A DNA stretch of 64,000 nt, from contig QZKF01000037.1 of the NCBI GenBank assembly GCA_003599455.1, positions 1-64,000 on the forward strand. Direction: 5' to 3'. The notes beneath the pieces are model-generated. The model ran no database searches. It saw only the letters and a list, made by a program, of their open reading frames with translations, and had not been told where the DNA came from. The translations under genes were made by a program, and so were the position numbers. Positions 1 through 10,429 of the stretch are shown one piece after another. The stretch comes from Comamonadaceae bacterium (GTDB taxonomy: Bacteria; Pseudomonadota; Gammaproteobacteria; Burkholderiales; Burkholderiaceae_C). The stretch's first letter is position 1; each line of letters opens with the position of its first letter.

Positions 1-177
1 GTTCTGCGTCGGGGCTGCCGGCGTGGCCTGCTGCGCGGGCGGCGCGGTGCTGCGCTGCTGCGTCACATTGCCCGACTGCTTGCCAAACGACAGGCCGCCG
101 CCCAGGCGCTTGGCCCACACATCCTGCGAGCCCAGCGCCATCGCGCAGACCAGCACCATCGACCACAACTTGTTCAT
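1..177 (-). CDS. Tim44-like membrane protein, N-terminal part only
   Basis: The gene runs off the left edge, so only the first 59 codons are present. The product begins MNKLWSMVLVCAMALGSQ, a probable signal peptide or membrane anchor. It continues through AKRLGGGLSFGKQSGN into an Ala/Pro/Gln-rich low-complexity stretch. This beginning is typical of the Tim44-like (Tim44/MRPL45 domain) proteins that lie beside ubiE in Comamonadaceae; the diagnostic C-terminal domain is outside the window. It is probably co-transcribed with ubiE, whose stop lies 42 bases upstream. The family call is recalled from gene neighbourhood and N-terminal pattern, not from the domain itself. Confidence 0.6.
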   Translation of the reverse strand, partial: MNKLWSMVLVCAMALGSQDVWAKRLGGGLSFGKQSGNVTQQRSTAPPAQQATPAAPTQN

Positions 178-219
178 GAATTTGCCCCCTTCAAACTTCA
201 CACACTGTAAACGCGGATC

Positions 220-951
220 TCAACATTTGATGCCCACGTGCAACGCCACCACGCCGGCCGTGAGGTTGTGCACATCCACGTGACCGAAGCCCGCGTTGCG
301 CATCAATTGCCTCAAGGCTTCCTGGCCCGGATGCATGCGGATGGACTCGGCGAGGTAGCGGTAGCTGTCCTCGTCGCCGGCCACCAGCTTGCCCAGTTTG
401 GGCAGCACGTTGAACGAGTACCAGTCATAAGCCTTTTCGAGCGGTTTCGCCACCCGGGAAAACTCCAGCACCAGCAACTTGCCTCCCGGCTTGAGGGTGC
501 GATGCATCTCGGCCAGCGCAAGTTCCTTGTGCGTCATGTTGCGCAGACCAAACGCCACCGACACGAAGTCGAACGATTCGCTGGCGAAGGGCAATTTTTC
601 GGCGTCGCAAACCATCGTGGGCAGGACCACGCCGAGGTCGAGCAGGCGCGCGCGGCCCTCGCGCAGCATGGCCTCGTTGATGTCGGTGTGCACCACGCGC
701 CCGCTCGGGCCGACCTTGCGAGCGAAGGCCAGCGAGAGATCGCCCGTACCGCCGGCGATGTCGAGCACCTGGTCGCCCGGCTGCGGATTGGCCACGGTGA
801 GCGTGTAGCGCTTCCAGAGGCGGTGCAGGCCGGCCGACATGAGGTCGTTCATCACGTCGTATTTGGGAGCGACCGAATCGAACACGCCGCGCACGCGTTG
901 CGCCTTCTCGCGCTCGTCGACGGTCTTGAATCCGAAGTGGGTGGAAGCCAT
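220..951 (-). CDS. ubiE: Ubiquinone/menaquinone C-methyltransferase UbiE
   Basis: A 243-residue SAM-dependent C-methyltransferase of the quinone pathway (2-polyprenyl-6-methoxybenzoquinol methylation; demethylmenaquinone in organisms that make it). The UbiE pattern is complete: [19 protein letters not shown] near residues 23-41, the SAM-binding DIAGGTGD near 64-71, FGLRN in the middle and a C-terminal VALHVGIK. The ATG at 951 gives the usual N-terminus MASTHFGFK; the open frame extends further upstream but into the neighbouring DUF971 gene. It lies between a DUF971 gene and a Tim44-like gene, a common Burkholderiales arrangement that usually continues to ubiJ and ubiB. Cytoplasmic. Confidence 0.96.
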   Translation of the reverse strand: MASTHFGFKTVDEREKAQRVRGVFDSVAPKYDVMNDLMSAGLHRLWKRYTLTVANPQPGDQVLDIAGGTGDLSLAFARKVGPSGRVVHTDINEAMLREGRARLLDLGVVLPTMVCDAEKLPFASESFDFVSVAFGLRNMTHKELALAEMHRTLKPGGKLLVLEFSRVAKPLEKAYDWYSFNVLPKLGKLVAGDEDSYRYLAESIRMHPGQEALRQLMRNAGFGHVDVHNLTAGVVALHVGIKC

Positions 952-964
952 CGTGCGCCCTCCT

Positions 965-1378
965 TCAGTGGCTGCCGCAGGCGTGACCGCCCTTTTCCGG
1001 CATCGGCGCGTCGCGCTCCATGCCGGCCGCGGCGAGCCGCTGCGTGTAGTCGTCCCAGAGCTCGGTCTGCTTCGAACCCAGGAAATACAGGTAGTCCCAG
1101 GAAAAGATGCCCGAGTTGTGGCCATCGGAGAACATGGGCTGCACCGCGTAGTTGCCCACCGGCTCCAGCGCCACGATGCCGACCTCGCGCTTGCCGGTCT
1201 GCAGCACCTCCTGACCCTTGCCGTGGCCCTGCACCTCGGCCGACGGCGAGTACACGCGCATCAGCTCGAACGGGATCCTGTATTCGTTGCCGTCGGAGAA
1301 ACCGATCTCGAGCACGCGCGACTGCTGGTGCAGCGTGATCGACTGCGGCGTCGGGGTGTTCTTGTCGAGTCCGGCCAT
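965..1378 (-). CDS. DUF971 (gamma-butyrobetaine hydroxylase-like N-terminal) family protein
   Basis: A 137-residue small protein with the DUF971 fold. Typical segments are [15 protein letters not shown], the [15 protein letters not shown] stretch, [19 protein letters not shown] and WDYLYFLG. It ends in a His/Cys-containing tail (GGHACGSH). In eukaryotes this domain forms the N-terminus of gamma-butyrobetaine hydroxylase; stand-alone bacterial copies are often linked with Fe-S or Mrp/ApbC-type proteins, but their role is not established. The ATG at 1378 gives [12 protein letters not shown]. Only 13 bases separate it from ubiE, so the two are probably co-transcribed. The His/Cys tail might bind metal; that is inference. 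Confidence 0.85.
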   Translation of the reverse strand: MAGLDKNTPTPQSITLHQQSRVLEIGFSDGNEYRIPFELMRVYSPSAEVQGHGKGQEVLQTGKREVGIVALEPVGNYAVQPMFSDGHNSGIFSWDYLYFLGSKQTELWDDYTQRLAAAGMERDAPMPEKGGHACGSH

Positions 1379-1407
1379 GGCGTCTCCAGGGGTTGTTGTT
1401 GGGTATC

Positions 1408-4400
1408 TCAGACCAGCACGCGCTCGATGCCGCCTTCGTTGGCCTTGGCCACGTACTCGGGCAACCACTGCTCGCCCAGGATCTGGCGCGCCATCTCCAC
1501 CACGATGTAATCGGCTTCGAGCAGGCCCGACTTGAGGTCATCGCCGTAACGGGTGAGGCCCTGCAGGCAGCTCGGGCACGAGGTGAGGATCTTCACGTTG
1601 TCCTTCTCGCCCACGGTGCCGGCGGCGCGCAGCGCGGCTTCGCCCTTCTGGATCTCCTCTTCCTTGCGGAAGCGGATCTGGGTGGAAATGTCGGGCCGGG
1701 TCACGCCCAGCGTGCCCGACTCGCCGCAGCAGCGCTTGCTCTCGATCACGTTGTCCCCCACCAGCGCCTTGACCGTCTTCATCGGGTCCTGCAGCTTCAT
1801 CGGCGTATGGCAAGGGTCGTGGTACAGGTAGCCGCCCTGCCCGGCCGGCAGCGTGATGCCCTTTTCCAGCAGGTATTCGTGGATGTCGATGATGCGGCAG
1901 CCGGGGAAGATCTTGTCGAATTCGTAGCCCTGGAGCTGGTCGTAGCAGGTGCCGCAGCTCACCACCACGGTCTTGATGTCGAGGTAGTTCAGCGTGTTGG
2001 CCACGCGGTGGAACAGCACCCGGTTGTCGGTGATGATCTTCTCGGCCTTGTCGAACTGGCCACTGCCGCGCTGCGGGTAGCCACAGCACAGGTAACCCGG
2101 CGGCAGCACGGTCTGCACGCCGGCGTGCCACAGCATCGCCTGGGTGGCCAGGCCCACCTGGCTGAACAGGCGCTCGGAGCCGCAGCCGGGGAAATAGAAC
2201 ACCGCCTCGGTCTCGGCCGTGGTGGCCACCGGGTTGCGGATGATGGGCACGTAGTCCTTGTCTTCGATGTCCAGCAAGGCGCGCGCGGTCTTCTTGGGCA
2301 GGCCGCCGGGCATCTTCTTGTTGATGAAGTGGATCACCTGCTCCTTGATGGGCGCGGGGCCCAGCGTGGCCGGTGGCGCCTTGGTCTGCTTGCGCGCCAG
2401 CCGCTGCAGCAGTTCGTTGGCCAGGCGCTGGGCCTTGAAGCCCACGCCCACCATGGCACCCCGCATGAACTTGATGGTCTCGGGGTTGGTGGCGTTCAGG
2501 AAGAACATGGCCGCCGCGTTGCCGGGCCGGAAGCTCTTCTGGCCCATCTTGCGCAGCAGGTTGCGCATGTTCATGGTCACGTCGCCGAAGTCGATCTTCA
2601 CCGGGCACGGCGAGAGGCACTTGTGGCACACGGTGCAGTGGTCGGCGACGTCCTCGAACTCTTCCCAGTGCCTGATGCTGATGCCGCGGCGCGTCTGCTC
2701 TTCGTAGAGGAAGGCCTCGATCAGCAGCGAGGTGGCCAGGATCTTGTTGCGCGGCGAGTAGAGCAGGTTGGCGCGCGGCACGTGCGTGGCGCACACCGGC
2801 TTGCACTTGCCGCAGCGCAGGCAGTCCTTGACGCTGTCGGCGATGGCGCCGATGTCGCTCTGCTGCATGATCAGCGACTCGTGGCCCATGAGGCCGAAGC
2901 TGGGCGTGTAGGCATTGGACAGGTCGGCGCTGCGCAGGCTGGCGTCTTGCGCCAGCGCGGGAGCGCCGAAGTCGCGCAGCAGCTTGCCCTTGTTGAAGCG
3001 GCCTTCGGGGTCCACGCGACCCTTGTACTCGGCAAAGGGGCGCAGTTCCTCGTCGGTGAGGAATTCCAGCTTGGTGATGCCGATGCCGTGCTCGCCCGAG
3101 ATCACGCCGTCCAGCCTGCGGGCCAGCACCATGATGCGGGCCACCGCCGCGTGCGCGGTCTGCAGCATCTCGTAGTCGTCGCTGTTGACCGGGATGTTGG
3201 TGTGCACGTTGCCGTCGCCGGCATGCATGTGCAGCGCCACCCAGACCCGGCCCTTGAGCACGCGCTGGTGGATGGCGTTGCACTCGGCCAGCAGCGGACC
3301 GAACGATGCGCCGGTGAAGATGTTCTGCAGCGGCGCGCGGATCTGCGCTTTCCAGCTCGCGCGCAGGCGGTGGTCCTGCAGCTGGGGAAACAGCGTGTCC
3401 ACATCACTCAGCCAGCCGGCCCACTGGGCACGCACCTCGCGCACCAGGGCCAGGGCCTGCTGCACGCGGTCTTCCAGCAGCTCGGCGCTTGGAATGTCGC
3501 TGGCATCGTCGGTCTTGCCCAACGGCAGCTGGCCCTTGGTGAAGAAGGCCTCCAGCGCATCGGCCAGCTTGATCTTGTTGCGCAGCGAGAGCTCGATGTT
3601 GATGCGCTCGATGCCTTCGGTGTACTCGCCCATGCGTGGCAGCGGGATCACCACGTCTTCGTTGATCTTGAAGGCGTTGGTGTGCTTGCTGATGGCCGCG
3701 GTGCGCTTGCGGTCGAGCCAGAATTTCTTGCGGGCTTCGGCGCTGATGGCGACGAAACCTTCGCCGCTGCGCGAGTTGGCCAGGCGGATCACCTCGCTGG
3801 TGGCGCGCGCCACGGCGTCGGCGTCGTCGCCCACGATGTCGCCCACCAACACCATCTTGGGCAGGGTGCCGCGCTTGCTCTTGGTGGCGTAACCCACGGC
3901 CTTGAGGTAGCGGTCGTCCAGGTGCTCCAGGCCGGCCAGGATGGCGCCGTTCGGGCGCTTCATCTCGGCGAACATGAAGTCCTTGATGTCGACAATCGAG
4001 GGCACGCAGTCGCGCGGGTTGCCGAAGAACTCCAGGCACACGGTGCGCACGTGCGAGGGCATGCGGTGCACGACCCAGCGCGCGCTGGTGATCAGGCCGT
4101 CGCAGCCTTCCTTCTGGATGCCGGGCAGGCCGCTGAGGAACTTGTCGGTCACGTCCTTGCCCAGGCCTTCCTTGCGGAAGGTCCTGCCGGGGATCACGAG
4201 CTGCTCGGTGCGCACCGGGGTCTTGCCGTCGGCCTCGAAATACTTCAGTTCGAAGCTGGCGACCTCGGCGTCGTGGATCTTGCCCAGGTTGTGGTCCAGC
4301 CGCGTGACCTCGAGCCACTGGGCCTGCGGCGTGACCATGCGCCAGCTGATCAGGTTGTCCAGCGCCGTGCCCCAGAGCACCGCCTTCTTGCCACCGGCGT

Positions 4401-5298
4401 TCATGGCGATGTTGCCGCCGATGCACGAGGCCTCGGCCGAGGTCGGGTCGACCGCGAACACATGGCCCGCGCGCTCGGCCGCGTCGGCCACGCGCTGCGT
4501 CACCACGCCGGCTTCGGTCCACACGGTGGGCAGGGGCTGGTCGTGGCCCGGCACCTTCACCCACTCGACTTCGGTCATGGCTTCGAGCTTTTCGGTGTTG
4601 ATCACCGCGCTCTTCCAGGTCAGCGGGATGGCGCCGCCGGTGTAGCCGGTGCCGCCCCCGCGCGGAATGATGGTCAGGCCGAGCTCGTAGCAGCCCTTGA
4701 CCAGCAAGGCCATCTCGGCCTCGGTGTCGGGCGTGAGCACCACGAAGGGGTATTCGACGCGCCAGTCGGTCGCGTCGGTCACGTGCGAGACGCGCGACAG
4801 GCCGTCGAACTTGATGTTGTCCTTGGCGGTCAGCTTGCGCAGGGCCCTGGTGGCGCGCTGGCGCAGCACGGCCATCTCCTCAAACGAATGCGCGAAGCGA
4901 TCGACCGCCCCGCGGGCCGCCGCGAGCAACTCGGCCACCAGGCCGTCGCGCGCGGCGTCGTCGTTCGGCGTGCGCCGCTTCTGCACTTCGCCCAGGCGGT
5001 GGTGCAGGGCCTCCACCAGCTGCTGGCGGCGCTTGGGCGTGTCAAGCAGGTCGTCCTGCAGGTAGGGGTTGCGCTGCACCACCCAGATGTCGCCCAGCAC
5101 CTCGTACAACATGCGGGCCGAACGGCCGGTGCGGCGCTCGCCACGCAACCCGTCCAGCAGGGACCAGGCGCGCTCGCCCAGCAGGCGCAGCACGATTTCA
5201 CGGTCCGAGAAGGAGGTGTAGTTGTAGGGAATCTCGCGCAAACGCGGCGCATCGTCGGTGGCGGTGGCGAGCAGCGAGAGCGGTGTGGGAGCGTTCAT
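1408..5298 (-). CDS. Giant FAD-linked dehydrogenase fused to Fe-S and CCG domains (DUF3683 family)
   Basis: A 1296-residue fusion. An N-terminal DUF3683-like segment (about 1-170) is followed by a PCMH-type FAD-binding domain with [13 protein letters not shown] near 210 and [14 protein letters not shown] near 290. Next come the C-terminal FAD-oxidase half ([12 protein letters not shown] near 689), two ferredoxin-type cysteine clusters ([11 protein letters not shown] near 826; [12 protein letters not shown] near 886) and two cysteine-rich CCG domains ([49 protein letters not shown]). The layout resembles GlcD plus GlcF, or D-lactate/D-2-hydroxyglutarate dehydrogenases, in one chain. It probably oxidises a 2-hydroxyacid and passes electrons to quinone; the substrate cannot be read from the sequence. 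The ATG at 5298 gives [10 protein letters not shown]; in-frame upstream codons lack a better ribosome site. Confidence 0.85.
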   Translation of the reverse strand: MNAPTPLSLLATATDDAPRLREIPYNYTSFSDREIVLRLLGERAWSLLDGLRGERRTGRSARMLYEVLGDIWVVQRNPYLQDDLLDTPKRRQQLVEALHHRLGEVQKRRTPNDDAARDGLVAELLAAARGAVDRFAHSFEEMAVLRQRATRALRKLTAKDNIKFDGLSRVSHVTDATDWRVEYPFVVLTPDTEAEMALLVKGCYELGLTIIPRGGGTGYTGGAIPLTWKSAVINTEKLEAMTEVEWVKVPGHDQPLPTVWTEAGVVTQRVADAAERAGHVFAVDPTSAEASCIGGNIAMNAGGKKAVLWGTALDNLISWRMVTPQAQWLEVTRLDHNLGKIHDAEVASFELKYFEADGKTPVRTEQLVIPGRTFRKEGLGKDVTDKFLSGLPGIQKEGCDGLITSARWVVHRMPSHVRTVCLEFFGNPRDCVPSIVDIKDFMFAEMKRPNGAILAGLEHLDDRYLKAVGYATKSKRGTLPKMVLVGDIVGDDADAVARATSEVIRLANSRSGEGFVAISAEARKKFWLDRKRTAAISKHTNAFKINEDVVIPLPRMGEYTEGIERINIELSLRNKIKLADALEAFFTKGQLPLGKTDDASDIPSAELLEDRVQQALALVREVRAQWAGWLSDVDTLFPQLQDHRLRASWKAQIRAPLQNIFTGASFGPLLAECNAIHQRVLKGRVWVALHMHAGDGNVHTNIPVNSDDYEMLQTAHAAVARIMVLARRLDGVISGEHGIGITKLEFLTDEELRPFAEYKGRVDPEGRFNKGKLLRDFGAPALAQDASLRSADLSNAYTPSFGLMGHESLIMQQSDIGAIADSVKDCLRCGKCKPVCATHVPRANLLYSPRNKILATSLLIEAFLYEEQTRRGISIRHWEEFEDVADHCTVCHKCLSPCPVKIDFGDVTMNMRNLLRKMGQKSFRPGNAAAMFFLNATNPETIKFMRGAMVGVGFKAQRLANELLQRLARKQTKAPPATLGPAPIKEQVIHFINKKMPGGLPKKTARALLDIEDKDYVPIIRNPVATTAETEAVFYFPGCGSERLFSQVGLATQAMLWHAGVQTVLPPGYLCCGYPQRGSGQFDKAEKIITDNRVLFHRVANTLNYLDIKTVVVSCGTCYDQLQGYEFDKIFPGCRIIDIHEYLLEKGITLPAGQGGYLYHDPCHTPMKLQDPMKTVKALVGDNVIESKRCCGESGTLGVTRPDISTQIRFRKEEEIQKGEAALRAAGTVGEKDNVKILTSCPSCLQGLTRYGDDLKSGLLEADYIVVEMARQILGEQWLPEYVAKANEGGIERVLV

Positions 5299-5385
5299 GT
5301 GTGTGGCAGTCGCCAGCATGACAGTGAAGAACCCAGGATGGTACCGCAGCGCAACATACACCCACCCCCCTTATGGAAACCCCTG

Positions 5386-5414
5386 TTGTCATGCCCGGGA
5401 AACGCCTGTGCAAT
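5386..5414 (+). promoter_or_regulatory. Candidate sigma70 promoter of the ugp operon
   Basis: TTGTCA (5386-5391, 5 of 6 to consensus) and TGCAAT (5409-5414, 4 of 6) are separated by exactly 17 bases. They lie 61 bases before the ugpB ATG in the divergent region shared with the FAD dehydrogenase gene. TTGTCAT here and TCGTCAC at 5419-5425 resemble degenerate PhoB half-sites spaced by a multiple of 11 bases; that reading is weak. Confidence 0.4.
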
Positions 5415-5474
5415 CGTTTCGTCACACAAAGACCCTACGCTACCGCGTCCAGACAACCCATACAAGGAGCATCC

Positions 5475-6791
5475 ATGCGCAAGCATTTCATCCCCCTGAC
5501 CAGCGCCCTGGCGCTGGCCGCCGCCATGAGCGGCCCGGCCCATGCCCAGACCGAGATCCAGTGGTGGCATTCCATGACCGGTGGCCTGAACGACTGGGTG
5601 CTCGACCTCGCCAATGGCTTCAACGCCAGCCAGAAGGAATACAAGATCGTGCCGACCTACAAGGGCACCTACGACGAGACCATGCCGGCCGCCGTGGCGG
5701 CCTTCCGCGCCGGCAATGCACCGCACATCCTGCAGGTGTATGAAGTCGGCACCGCGACCATGATGGCCGCCAAGGGCGCGATCGTGCCGGTGGGCAAGGT
5801 GCTCGCCGATGCCGGCTACAAGTTCGACGCCAAGGCGTATATCCCCGCGGTGGTGGGCTACTACACCGCCCCCAACGGCCAGATGCTCAGCTTCCCGCTC
5901 AACAGCTCGACCACCGTCTTCAACTACAACAAGGACCTGTTCAAGAAAGCCGGCCTGGACCCGAACAGCCCGCCCAAGACCTGGCCCGAGGTGGTGCTGG
6001 CCGCCGCCAAGCTCAAGGCCTCTGGCGTGAGCTGCCCCTTCACCACCAGCTGGCAGGGCTGGACCCAGCTCGAGAGCTTCTCGACCTGGCACAACACCGA
6101 GTTCGCCACCAAGGGCAACGGCTTTGGCGGCACCAGCGCGCGGCTGACCTTCAACAGCCCGCTGCATGTGCGCCACATCGAGAACCTGGCCAACATGGCC
6201 AAGCAGGGCCTGTTCGTCTACCGCGGCCGCGGCAACGCCGCCGACGCACCGTTCTACTCGGGCGAATGCGCGATGGCCACCGCCTCGTCGTCGACCTACG
6301 CCAGCATCAAGAAGAACGCCAAGTTCGACTTCGGCATTGCCCCGCTGCCCTACTACCCCGACGTGGCCGGCGCGCCGCAGAACACCGTGATCGGCGGCGC
6401 TTCGCTGTGGGTCATGGCAGGCAAGAAGGCACCTGAGTACAAGGGTGTGGCCGAATTCTTCAACTACCTGACCAACGTTGAAATCCAGGCCAAGAGCCAC
6501 CAGCGCACCGGCTACCTGCCGATCACGCTGGCCTCGTTCGAAGCCACCGAGAAGGCCGGCTTCTACAAGCAGAACCCCGGCACCGACGTGGCCGTGAACC
6601 AGATGATCCGCAAGACCACCGAGAAGTCGCGCGGCATCCGTCTGGGCAACTTCGTGCAGATCCGCGCGATCGAGGACGAAGAACTCGAGCAGGTCTGGGC
6701 TGGCAAGAAGAGCGCCAAGGACGCGCTGGACAGCGCGGTCAAGCGCGGCAACGAGCTGCTGGTGCGCTTCGAGGCAGCCAACAAGAACTGA
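5475..6791 (+). CDS. ugpB: sn-Glycerol-3-phosphate ABC transporter, periplasmic binding protein UgpB
   Basis: A 438-residue solute-binding protein of the extracellular family 1 type. Residues 1-24 form a signal peptide ending in GPAHA before QTEIQWWHSMTG, the standard mature UgpB start. The body keeps UgpB hallmarks such as FNASQKEYKIVPTYKGTYDE, LNSSTTVFNYNKDLFKKAGL and GECAMATASSS. It captures glycerol-3-phosphate and glycerophosphodiesters for the UgpAEC importer encoded downstream. The ATG at 5475 has AAGGAG (5463-5468) six bases before it. First gene of ugpBAECQ; a stem-loop follows its stop codon. Confidence 0.95.
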   Translation: MRKHFIPLTSALALAAAMSGPAHAQTEIQWWHSMTGGLNDWVLDLANGFNASQKEYKIVPTYKGTYDETMPAAVAAFRAGNAPHILQVYEVGTATMMAAKGAIVPVGKVLADAGYKFDAKAYIPAVVGYYTAPNGQMLSFPLNSSTTVFNYNKDLFKKAGLDPNSPPKTWPEVVLAAAKLKASGVSCPFTTSWQGWTQLESFSTWHNTEFATKGNGFGGTSARLTFNSPLHVRHIENLANMAKQGLFVYRGRGNAADAPFYSGECAMATASSSTYASIKKNAKFDFGIAPLPYYPDVAGAPQNTVIGGASLWVMAGKKAPEYKGVAEFFNYLTNVEIQAKSHQRTGYLPITLASFEATEKAGFYKQNPGTDVAVNQMIRKTTEKSRGIRLGNFVQIRAIEDEELEQVWAGKKSAKDALDSAVKRGNELLVRFEAANKN

Positions 6792-6797
6792 GCCCCC

Positions 6798-6820
6798 GGG
6801 GCGGCACCGAGAGCCGCCCC
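6798..6820 (+). terminator. Intercistronic stem-loop between ugpB and ugpA
   Basis: GGGGCGGC (6798-6805) and GCCGCCCC (6813-6820) form a perfect 8-bp stem with a 7-base loop, just after the ugpB stop. No run of T follows, so full rho-independent termination is unlikely. Such hairpins after binding-protein genes commonly stabilise the upstream mRNA or attenuate transcription, giving more binding protein than permease; that role is inferred here. Confidence 0.6.
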
Positions 6821-6881
6821 GCTCCTCAAGCCTGTGTACAGTGCGACAGGTTGATCCGACAAACCTACCGTAACGGCCCGC

Positions 6882-7769
6882 ATGGCTTCTGAAAAACGCG
6901 TCGTTTTCCGCTCCAGCTGGCTGCCCTGGGTGCTGCTGGCGCCCCAGGTGGCCGTCATCCTGGTGTTCTTCTTCTGGCCGGCAGCGCAGGCGCTGCTGCA
7001 GTCGTTCCAGCAGTCCGACGCCTTCGGCATCTCGACCGAGTGGGTCGGCCTGCAGAACTTCGAAAACCTGCTCAAGGACGACACCTACCTCGCATCGTTC
7101 AAGACCACTGCGGTGTTCTCGGTGCTGGTCGCCGGCCTGGGCATCGGCATCTCGCTGGTGCTCGCGGTGTTCGCCGACCGTGTGGTCAAGGCCACCCTGA
7201 TCTACCGCACGCTGCTGATCTGGCCCTATGCGGTGGCACCGGCCGTGGCCGGTGTGCTGTGGCTGTTCATGCTCGCGCCCTCCATCGGTGTCGTGTCCTA
7301 CGCGCTGCGTGCCGTCGGCATCGAATGGAACAGCCTGCTCAACAGCACCCACGCCATGACGCTGATCGTGATGGCCTCGGTGTGGAAGCAGATTTCCTAC
7401 AACTTCCTGTTCTTCCTCGCCGGACTGCAAAGCATCCCGAAGTCGCTGATCGAGGCCGCGGCCATCGACGGCGCACACCCCTGGCGGCGTTTCTGGACCA
7501 TCCAGTTCCCGCTGCTCTCGCCCACCACGTTCTTCCTGTTCGTGATCAACGTGGTCTACGCCTTCTTCGACACCTTCGCCATCGTGGACGCGGCCACCCA
7601 GGGCGGTCCGGGCAAGGACACGGCGATCCTGGTCTACAAGGTCTACTACGACGGCTTCAAGGCGCTGGACCTCGGGGGTTCGGCGGCCCAGTCGGTGGTG
7701 CTGATGGTGATCGTCATTGCGCTCACGGTGGTGCAGTTCCGCTTCGTCGAGAAGAAAGTGCAGTACTGA
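6882..7769 (+). CDS. ugpA: sn-Glycerol-3-phosphate ABC transporter permease UgpA
   Basis: A 295-residue inner-membrane permease with about six hydrophobic segments, starting with [20 protein letters not shown] near residues 17-36. The cytoplasmic EAA loop that docks the ATPase reads [21 protein letters not shown] near residues 190-210. It pairs with UgpE to form the translocation channel. It follows the ugpB stem-loop by about 60 bases and ends one base before the ugpE start codon, so translational coupling to ugpE is likely. Length and order match ugp operons of other proteobacteria. Confidence 0.94.
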   Translation: MASEKRVVFRSSWLPWVLLAPQVAVILVFFFWPAAQALLQSFQQSDAFGISTEWVGLQNFENLLKDDTYLASFKTTAVFSVLVAGLGIGISLVLAVFADRVVKATLIYRTLLIWPYAVAPAVAGVLWLFMLAPSIGVVSYALRAVGIEWNSLLNSTHAMTLIVMASVWKQISYNFLFFLAGLQSIPKSLIEAAAIDGAHPWRRFWTIQFPLLSPTTFFLFVINVVYAFFDTFAIVDAATQGGPGKDTAILVYKVYYDGFKALDLGGSAAQSVVLMVIVIALTVVQFRFVEKKVQY

Positions 7770-7770
7770 C

Positions 7771-8622
7771 ATGATCGAACGCCGCCCCGGCCTGACCCTT
7801 CTCTCCCACGCCGTACTGATCCTCGGCGTGCTGGTGGTCGGCTTCCCGCTCTACCTGACCTTCGTGGCCTCCACCCAGACCGCGGAAGCCATCGTGCAGG
7901 CGCCCATGTCGCTGCTGCCGGGCAACCAGTTGATCGAGAACTACACCGCCGCGCTGCAGGGCACCGGCATGGGCGCCGCCTCCAACGCGCCAGTGGGCCG
8001 GATGATGATGGTCAGCCTGATCACCGCGCTGGTGATCGCCATCGGCAAGATCGCGATCTCGCTGCTGTCCGCATTTGCCATCGTCTACTTCCGCTTCCCG
8101 TTCCGCATGCTGTTCTTCTGGGCCATCTTCGTCACGCTGATGCTGCCGGTGGAGGTGCGCATCGGTCCGACCTACGCGGTGGTGGCGAACCTGGGCATGC
8201 TCAACACCTACGCCGGCCTCACGGTGCCGCTGATCGCGTCCGCCACCGCCACCTTCCTGTTCCGCCAGTTCTTCCTGACCGTGCCCGACGAGCTGGTGGA
8301 AGCCGCGCGCATGGACGGCGCGGGCCCGATGCGCTTTTTCAAGGACGTGCTGCTGCCGCTGTCGGTCACTTCGATCGCGGCGCTGTTCGTCATCCAGTTC
8401 ATCTACGGCTGGAACCAGTACCTCTGGCCGCTGCTGGTGACCACCGAGGAAAGCATGTACCCGGTGGTGATCGGCATCAAGCGCATGATCAGCGGCGGCG
8501 ACGCAGCCACCGACTGGAACATCGTGATGGCCACCGCGGTGCTGGCCATGATCCCACCCGCGCTGGTCGTGATCCTGATGCAGCGCTGGTTCGTCAAGGG
8601 CCTGGTGGACACAGAAAAATAG
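7771..8622 (+). CDS. ugpE: sn-Glycerol-3-phosphate ABC transporter permease UgpE
   Basis: A 283-residue membrane permease, partner of UgpA. Hydrophobic segments are clear, and the EAA motif is [21 protein letters not shown] near residues 178-198. The ATG at 7771 follows the ugpA TGA by one base; an in-frame upstream start would lie inside ugpA and was not chosen. The product starts [20 protein letters not shown], like other UgpE proteins. It ends 34 bases before ugpC. Confidence 0.94.
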   Translation: MIERRPGLTLLSHAVLILGVLVVGFPLYLTFVASTQTAEAIVQAPMSLLPGNQLIENYTAALQGTGMGAASNAPVGRMMMVSLITALVIAIGKIAISLLSAFAIVYFRFPFRMLFFWAIFVTLMLPVEVRIGPTYAVVANLGMLNTYAGLTVPLIASATATFLFRQFFLTVPDELVEAARMDGAGPMRFFKDVLLPLSVTSIAALFVIQFIYGWNQYLWPLLVTTEESMYPVVIGIKRMISGGDAATDWNIVMATAVLAMIPPALVVILMQRWFVKGLVDTEK

Positions 8623-8656
8623 GCCCCCGCTTCAACGAACAACAACAGAGATTTCC

Positions 8657-9661
8657 ATGGCTTCCATTTCCCTGCGCAACGTCGTCAAACGCTACCGCAC
8701 CGGCAAGACCGAGCTGCAGGTGATCCACGGCGTCAACGCCGAGATCGCCAACGGCGAGTTCATCGTCATCGTCGGTCCCTCGGGTTGCGGCAAGTCCACG
8801 CTGCTGCGCATGGTCGCCGGCCTGGAAGACATCAGCGGCGGCGACATCTGCATCGGCGAGCGCGTGGTCAACCAGCTGGAACCGGCCGAGCGCGACATCG
8901 CCATGGTGTTCCAGAACTACGCGCTCTACCCGCACATGACCGTGTTCGACAACATGGCCTACGGCCTGAAGATCAAGAAGGTGCCGATCGCCGAGATCAA
9001 GCAGCGCGTGGACAAGGCCGCGGGCATCCTGGAGCTGGGCCACCTGCTGGCCCGCAAGCCGCGCGAACTCTCGGGTGGCCAGCGCCAGCGCGTGGCCATG
9101 GGCCGCGCCATCGTGCGCCAGCCGCAGGTCTTCCTGTTCGACGAGCCGCTGTCCAACCTGGACGCCAAGCTGCGCGCCCAGACCCGCCTGGAGATCCAGA
9201 AACTGCACCGCGAGCTGGGCATCACCTCGCTGTTCGTCACGCACGACCAGGTCGAGGCCATGACGCTGGCCGAACGCATGATCGTCATGAACGCCGGCAG
9301 GATGGAACAGTTCGGCACGCCCGAAGAGGTCTATTCGCGCCCGGCCACCACCTTCGTGGCGAGCTTCATCGGTTCGCCGCCGATGAACCTGCTGAAGAAC
9401 GCGCCGGGTGGGCGCCCCGGCAGCATCCTGGGTATCCGCCCCGAGCACCTGGACATCGGCACCGGCGGCTGGGCCCTGCAGGTCGAGACGGTGGAACTGC
9501 TGGGCGCCGAGCGTCTGGTGCACGCGCGCCTGGGCGACGAAATGCTGATCATCCGCACCCACGAAGACCAGGGCGCGCCCGCCATTGGCAGCACCATCCA
9601 CGCCCAGCCGCGCGAAGAGCGCGTGCACTGGTTCGACGCGCAGACCGGCCAGCGCCAATGA
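8657..9661 (+). CDS. ugpC: sn-Glycerol-3-phosphate ABC transporter ATP-binding protein UgpC
   Basis: A 334-residue ATPase of the MalK/UgpC class. Walker [10 protein letters not shown] lies near residues 39-47, the Q-loop in [14 protein letters not shown], the signature LSGGQRQR near 137, Walker B VFLFDEP near 157 and the switch histidine in [10 protein letters not shown]. The C-terminal TOBE-type regulatory domain ([18 protein letters not shown]) is present but somewhat shorter than in the 356-residue E. coli protein. It powers the UgpAE channel. Its TGA overlaps the ATG of ugpQ, indicating translational coupling. Confidence 0.93.
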   Translation: MASISLRNVVKRYRTGKTELQVIHGVNAEIANGEFIVIVGPSGCGKSTLLRMVAGLEDISGGDICIGERVVNQLEPAERDIAMVFQNYALYPHMTVFDNMAYGLKIKKVPIAEIKQRVDKAAGILELGHLLARKPRELSGGQRQRVAMGRAIVRQPQVFLFDEPLSNLDAKLRAQTRLEIQKLHRELGITSLFVTHDQVEAMTLAERMIVMNAGRMEQFGTPEEVYSRPATTFVASFIGSPPMNLLKNAPGGRPGSILGIRPEHLDIGTGGWALQVETVELLGAERLVHARLGDEMLIIRTHEDQGAPAIGSTIHAQPREERVHWFDAQTGQRQ

Positions 9662-10416
9662 GCGTCGGGCCAACACCGGGCCTGTGGCCTTACCCGCGCT
9701 GGGTCGCCCACCGCGGCGCCGGCAAGCTCGCCCCCGAAAACACCCTGGCCGCGTTCCGCCTGGGCGCCTCGCACGGCTACTGCATGTACGAATGCGACGC
9801 CAAGCTCAGCGCCGATGGCGTGGTCTTCCTGCTGCACGACGACACGCTGGAGCGCACCACGGATGGCGCGGGCGTGGCAGGCGAACAGGCATGGAGCGCG
9901 CTGAGCCAGCTCGACGCCGGGGGCTGGCATTCGCGCGCCTACGCCGGCGAGCCGCTGGCCACGCTGCAAGCCGTGGCGCACCACTGCCAGGCGCAAGGCC
10001 ACTGGCTCAACATCGAGATCAAACCCACGCCAGGCACCGAGCTGGCCACCGGCCGCGCCGTGGCCGAGGCCGCCGCGCGGCTCTGGGCGAACGACGCCGC
10101 ACGCACGCCCCTGCTCACGTCGTTCCAGCCCGAGGCGCTCAAGGGCGCACTGGAAACCGCCCCGCAGCTGCCGCGCGGCCTGCTGCTCGACACGCTCTGG
10201 ACGGGATGGCTGGATGCGGCCCGCGCACTCGGCTGCGTGGCGGTGGTGTGCAACCACCGGCTGTGGGACGCCGCCACCGTGGCCCAGGCCCGGGGCGCCG
10301 GCCTGCGCACCCTGGCCTACACGGTCAACGACGCACCCGCCGCGCAGCGGCTGCTGGATCTGGGCCTGGACGGCATCATCACCGACCGGCTCGACCTGTT
10401 CCCGCCCGGCCGCTGA
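9658..10416 (+). CDS. ugpQ: Glycerophosphodiester phosphodiesterase UgpQ
   Basis: A 252-residue cytoplasmic GDPD-family phosphodiesterase that hydrolyses imported glycerophosphodiesters to glycerol-3-phosphate and an alcohol. The family signature is present: [17 protein letters not shown] near residues 17-33, the metal ligands in [11 protein letters not shown], and the catalytic [17 protein letters not shown] and the C-terminal [21 protein letters not shown] also match GDPD proteins. The start overlaps the ugpC stop by four bases (ATGA). As last gene of ugpBAECQ it completes a self-contained phosphodiester scavenging operon. No terminator is visible before the convergent small membrane gene. 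Confidence 0.94.
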   Translation: MSVGPTPGLWPYPRWVAHRGAGKLAPENTLAAFRLGASHGYCMYECDAKLSADGVVFLLHDDTLERTTDGAGVAGEQAWSALSQLDAGGWHSRAYAGEPLATLQAVAHHCQAQGHWLNIEIKPTPGTELATGRAVAEAAARLWANDAARTPLLTSFQPEALKGALETAPQLPRGLLLDTLWTGWLDAARALGCVAVVCNHRLWDAATVAQARGAGLRTLAYTVNDAPAAQRLLDLGLDGIITDRLDLFPPGR

Positions 10417-10429
10417 GGCCGCGGCGCAC

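Noticed and set aside
1393..5499. A 1368-codon open frame on the plus strand opposite the FAD dehydrogenase
   Set aside because: It is an antisense shadow of a high-GC gene: residues are rich in His, Val, Leu, Gly and Arg with no domain pattern, and the opposite strand encodes clear catalytic motifs.
5295..7772. An 825-codon open frame opposite ugpB and ugpA
   Set aside because: It spans two unrelated genes and an intergenic stem-loop and has no recognisable protein features.
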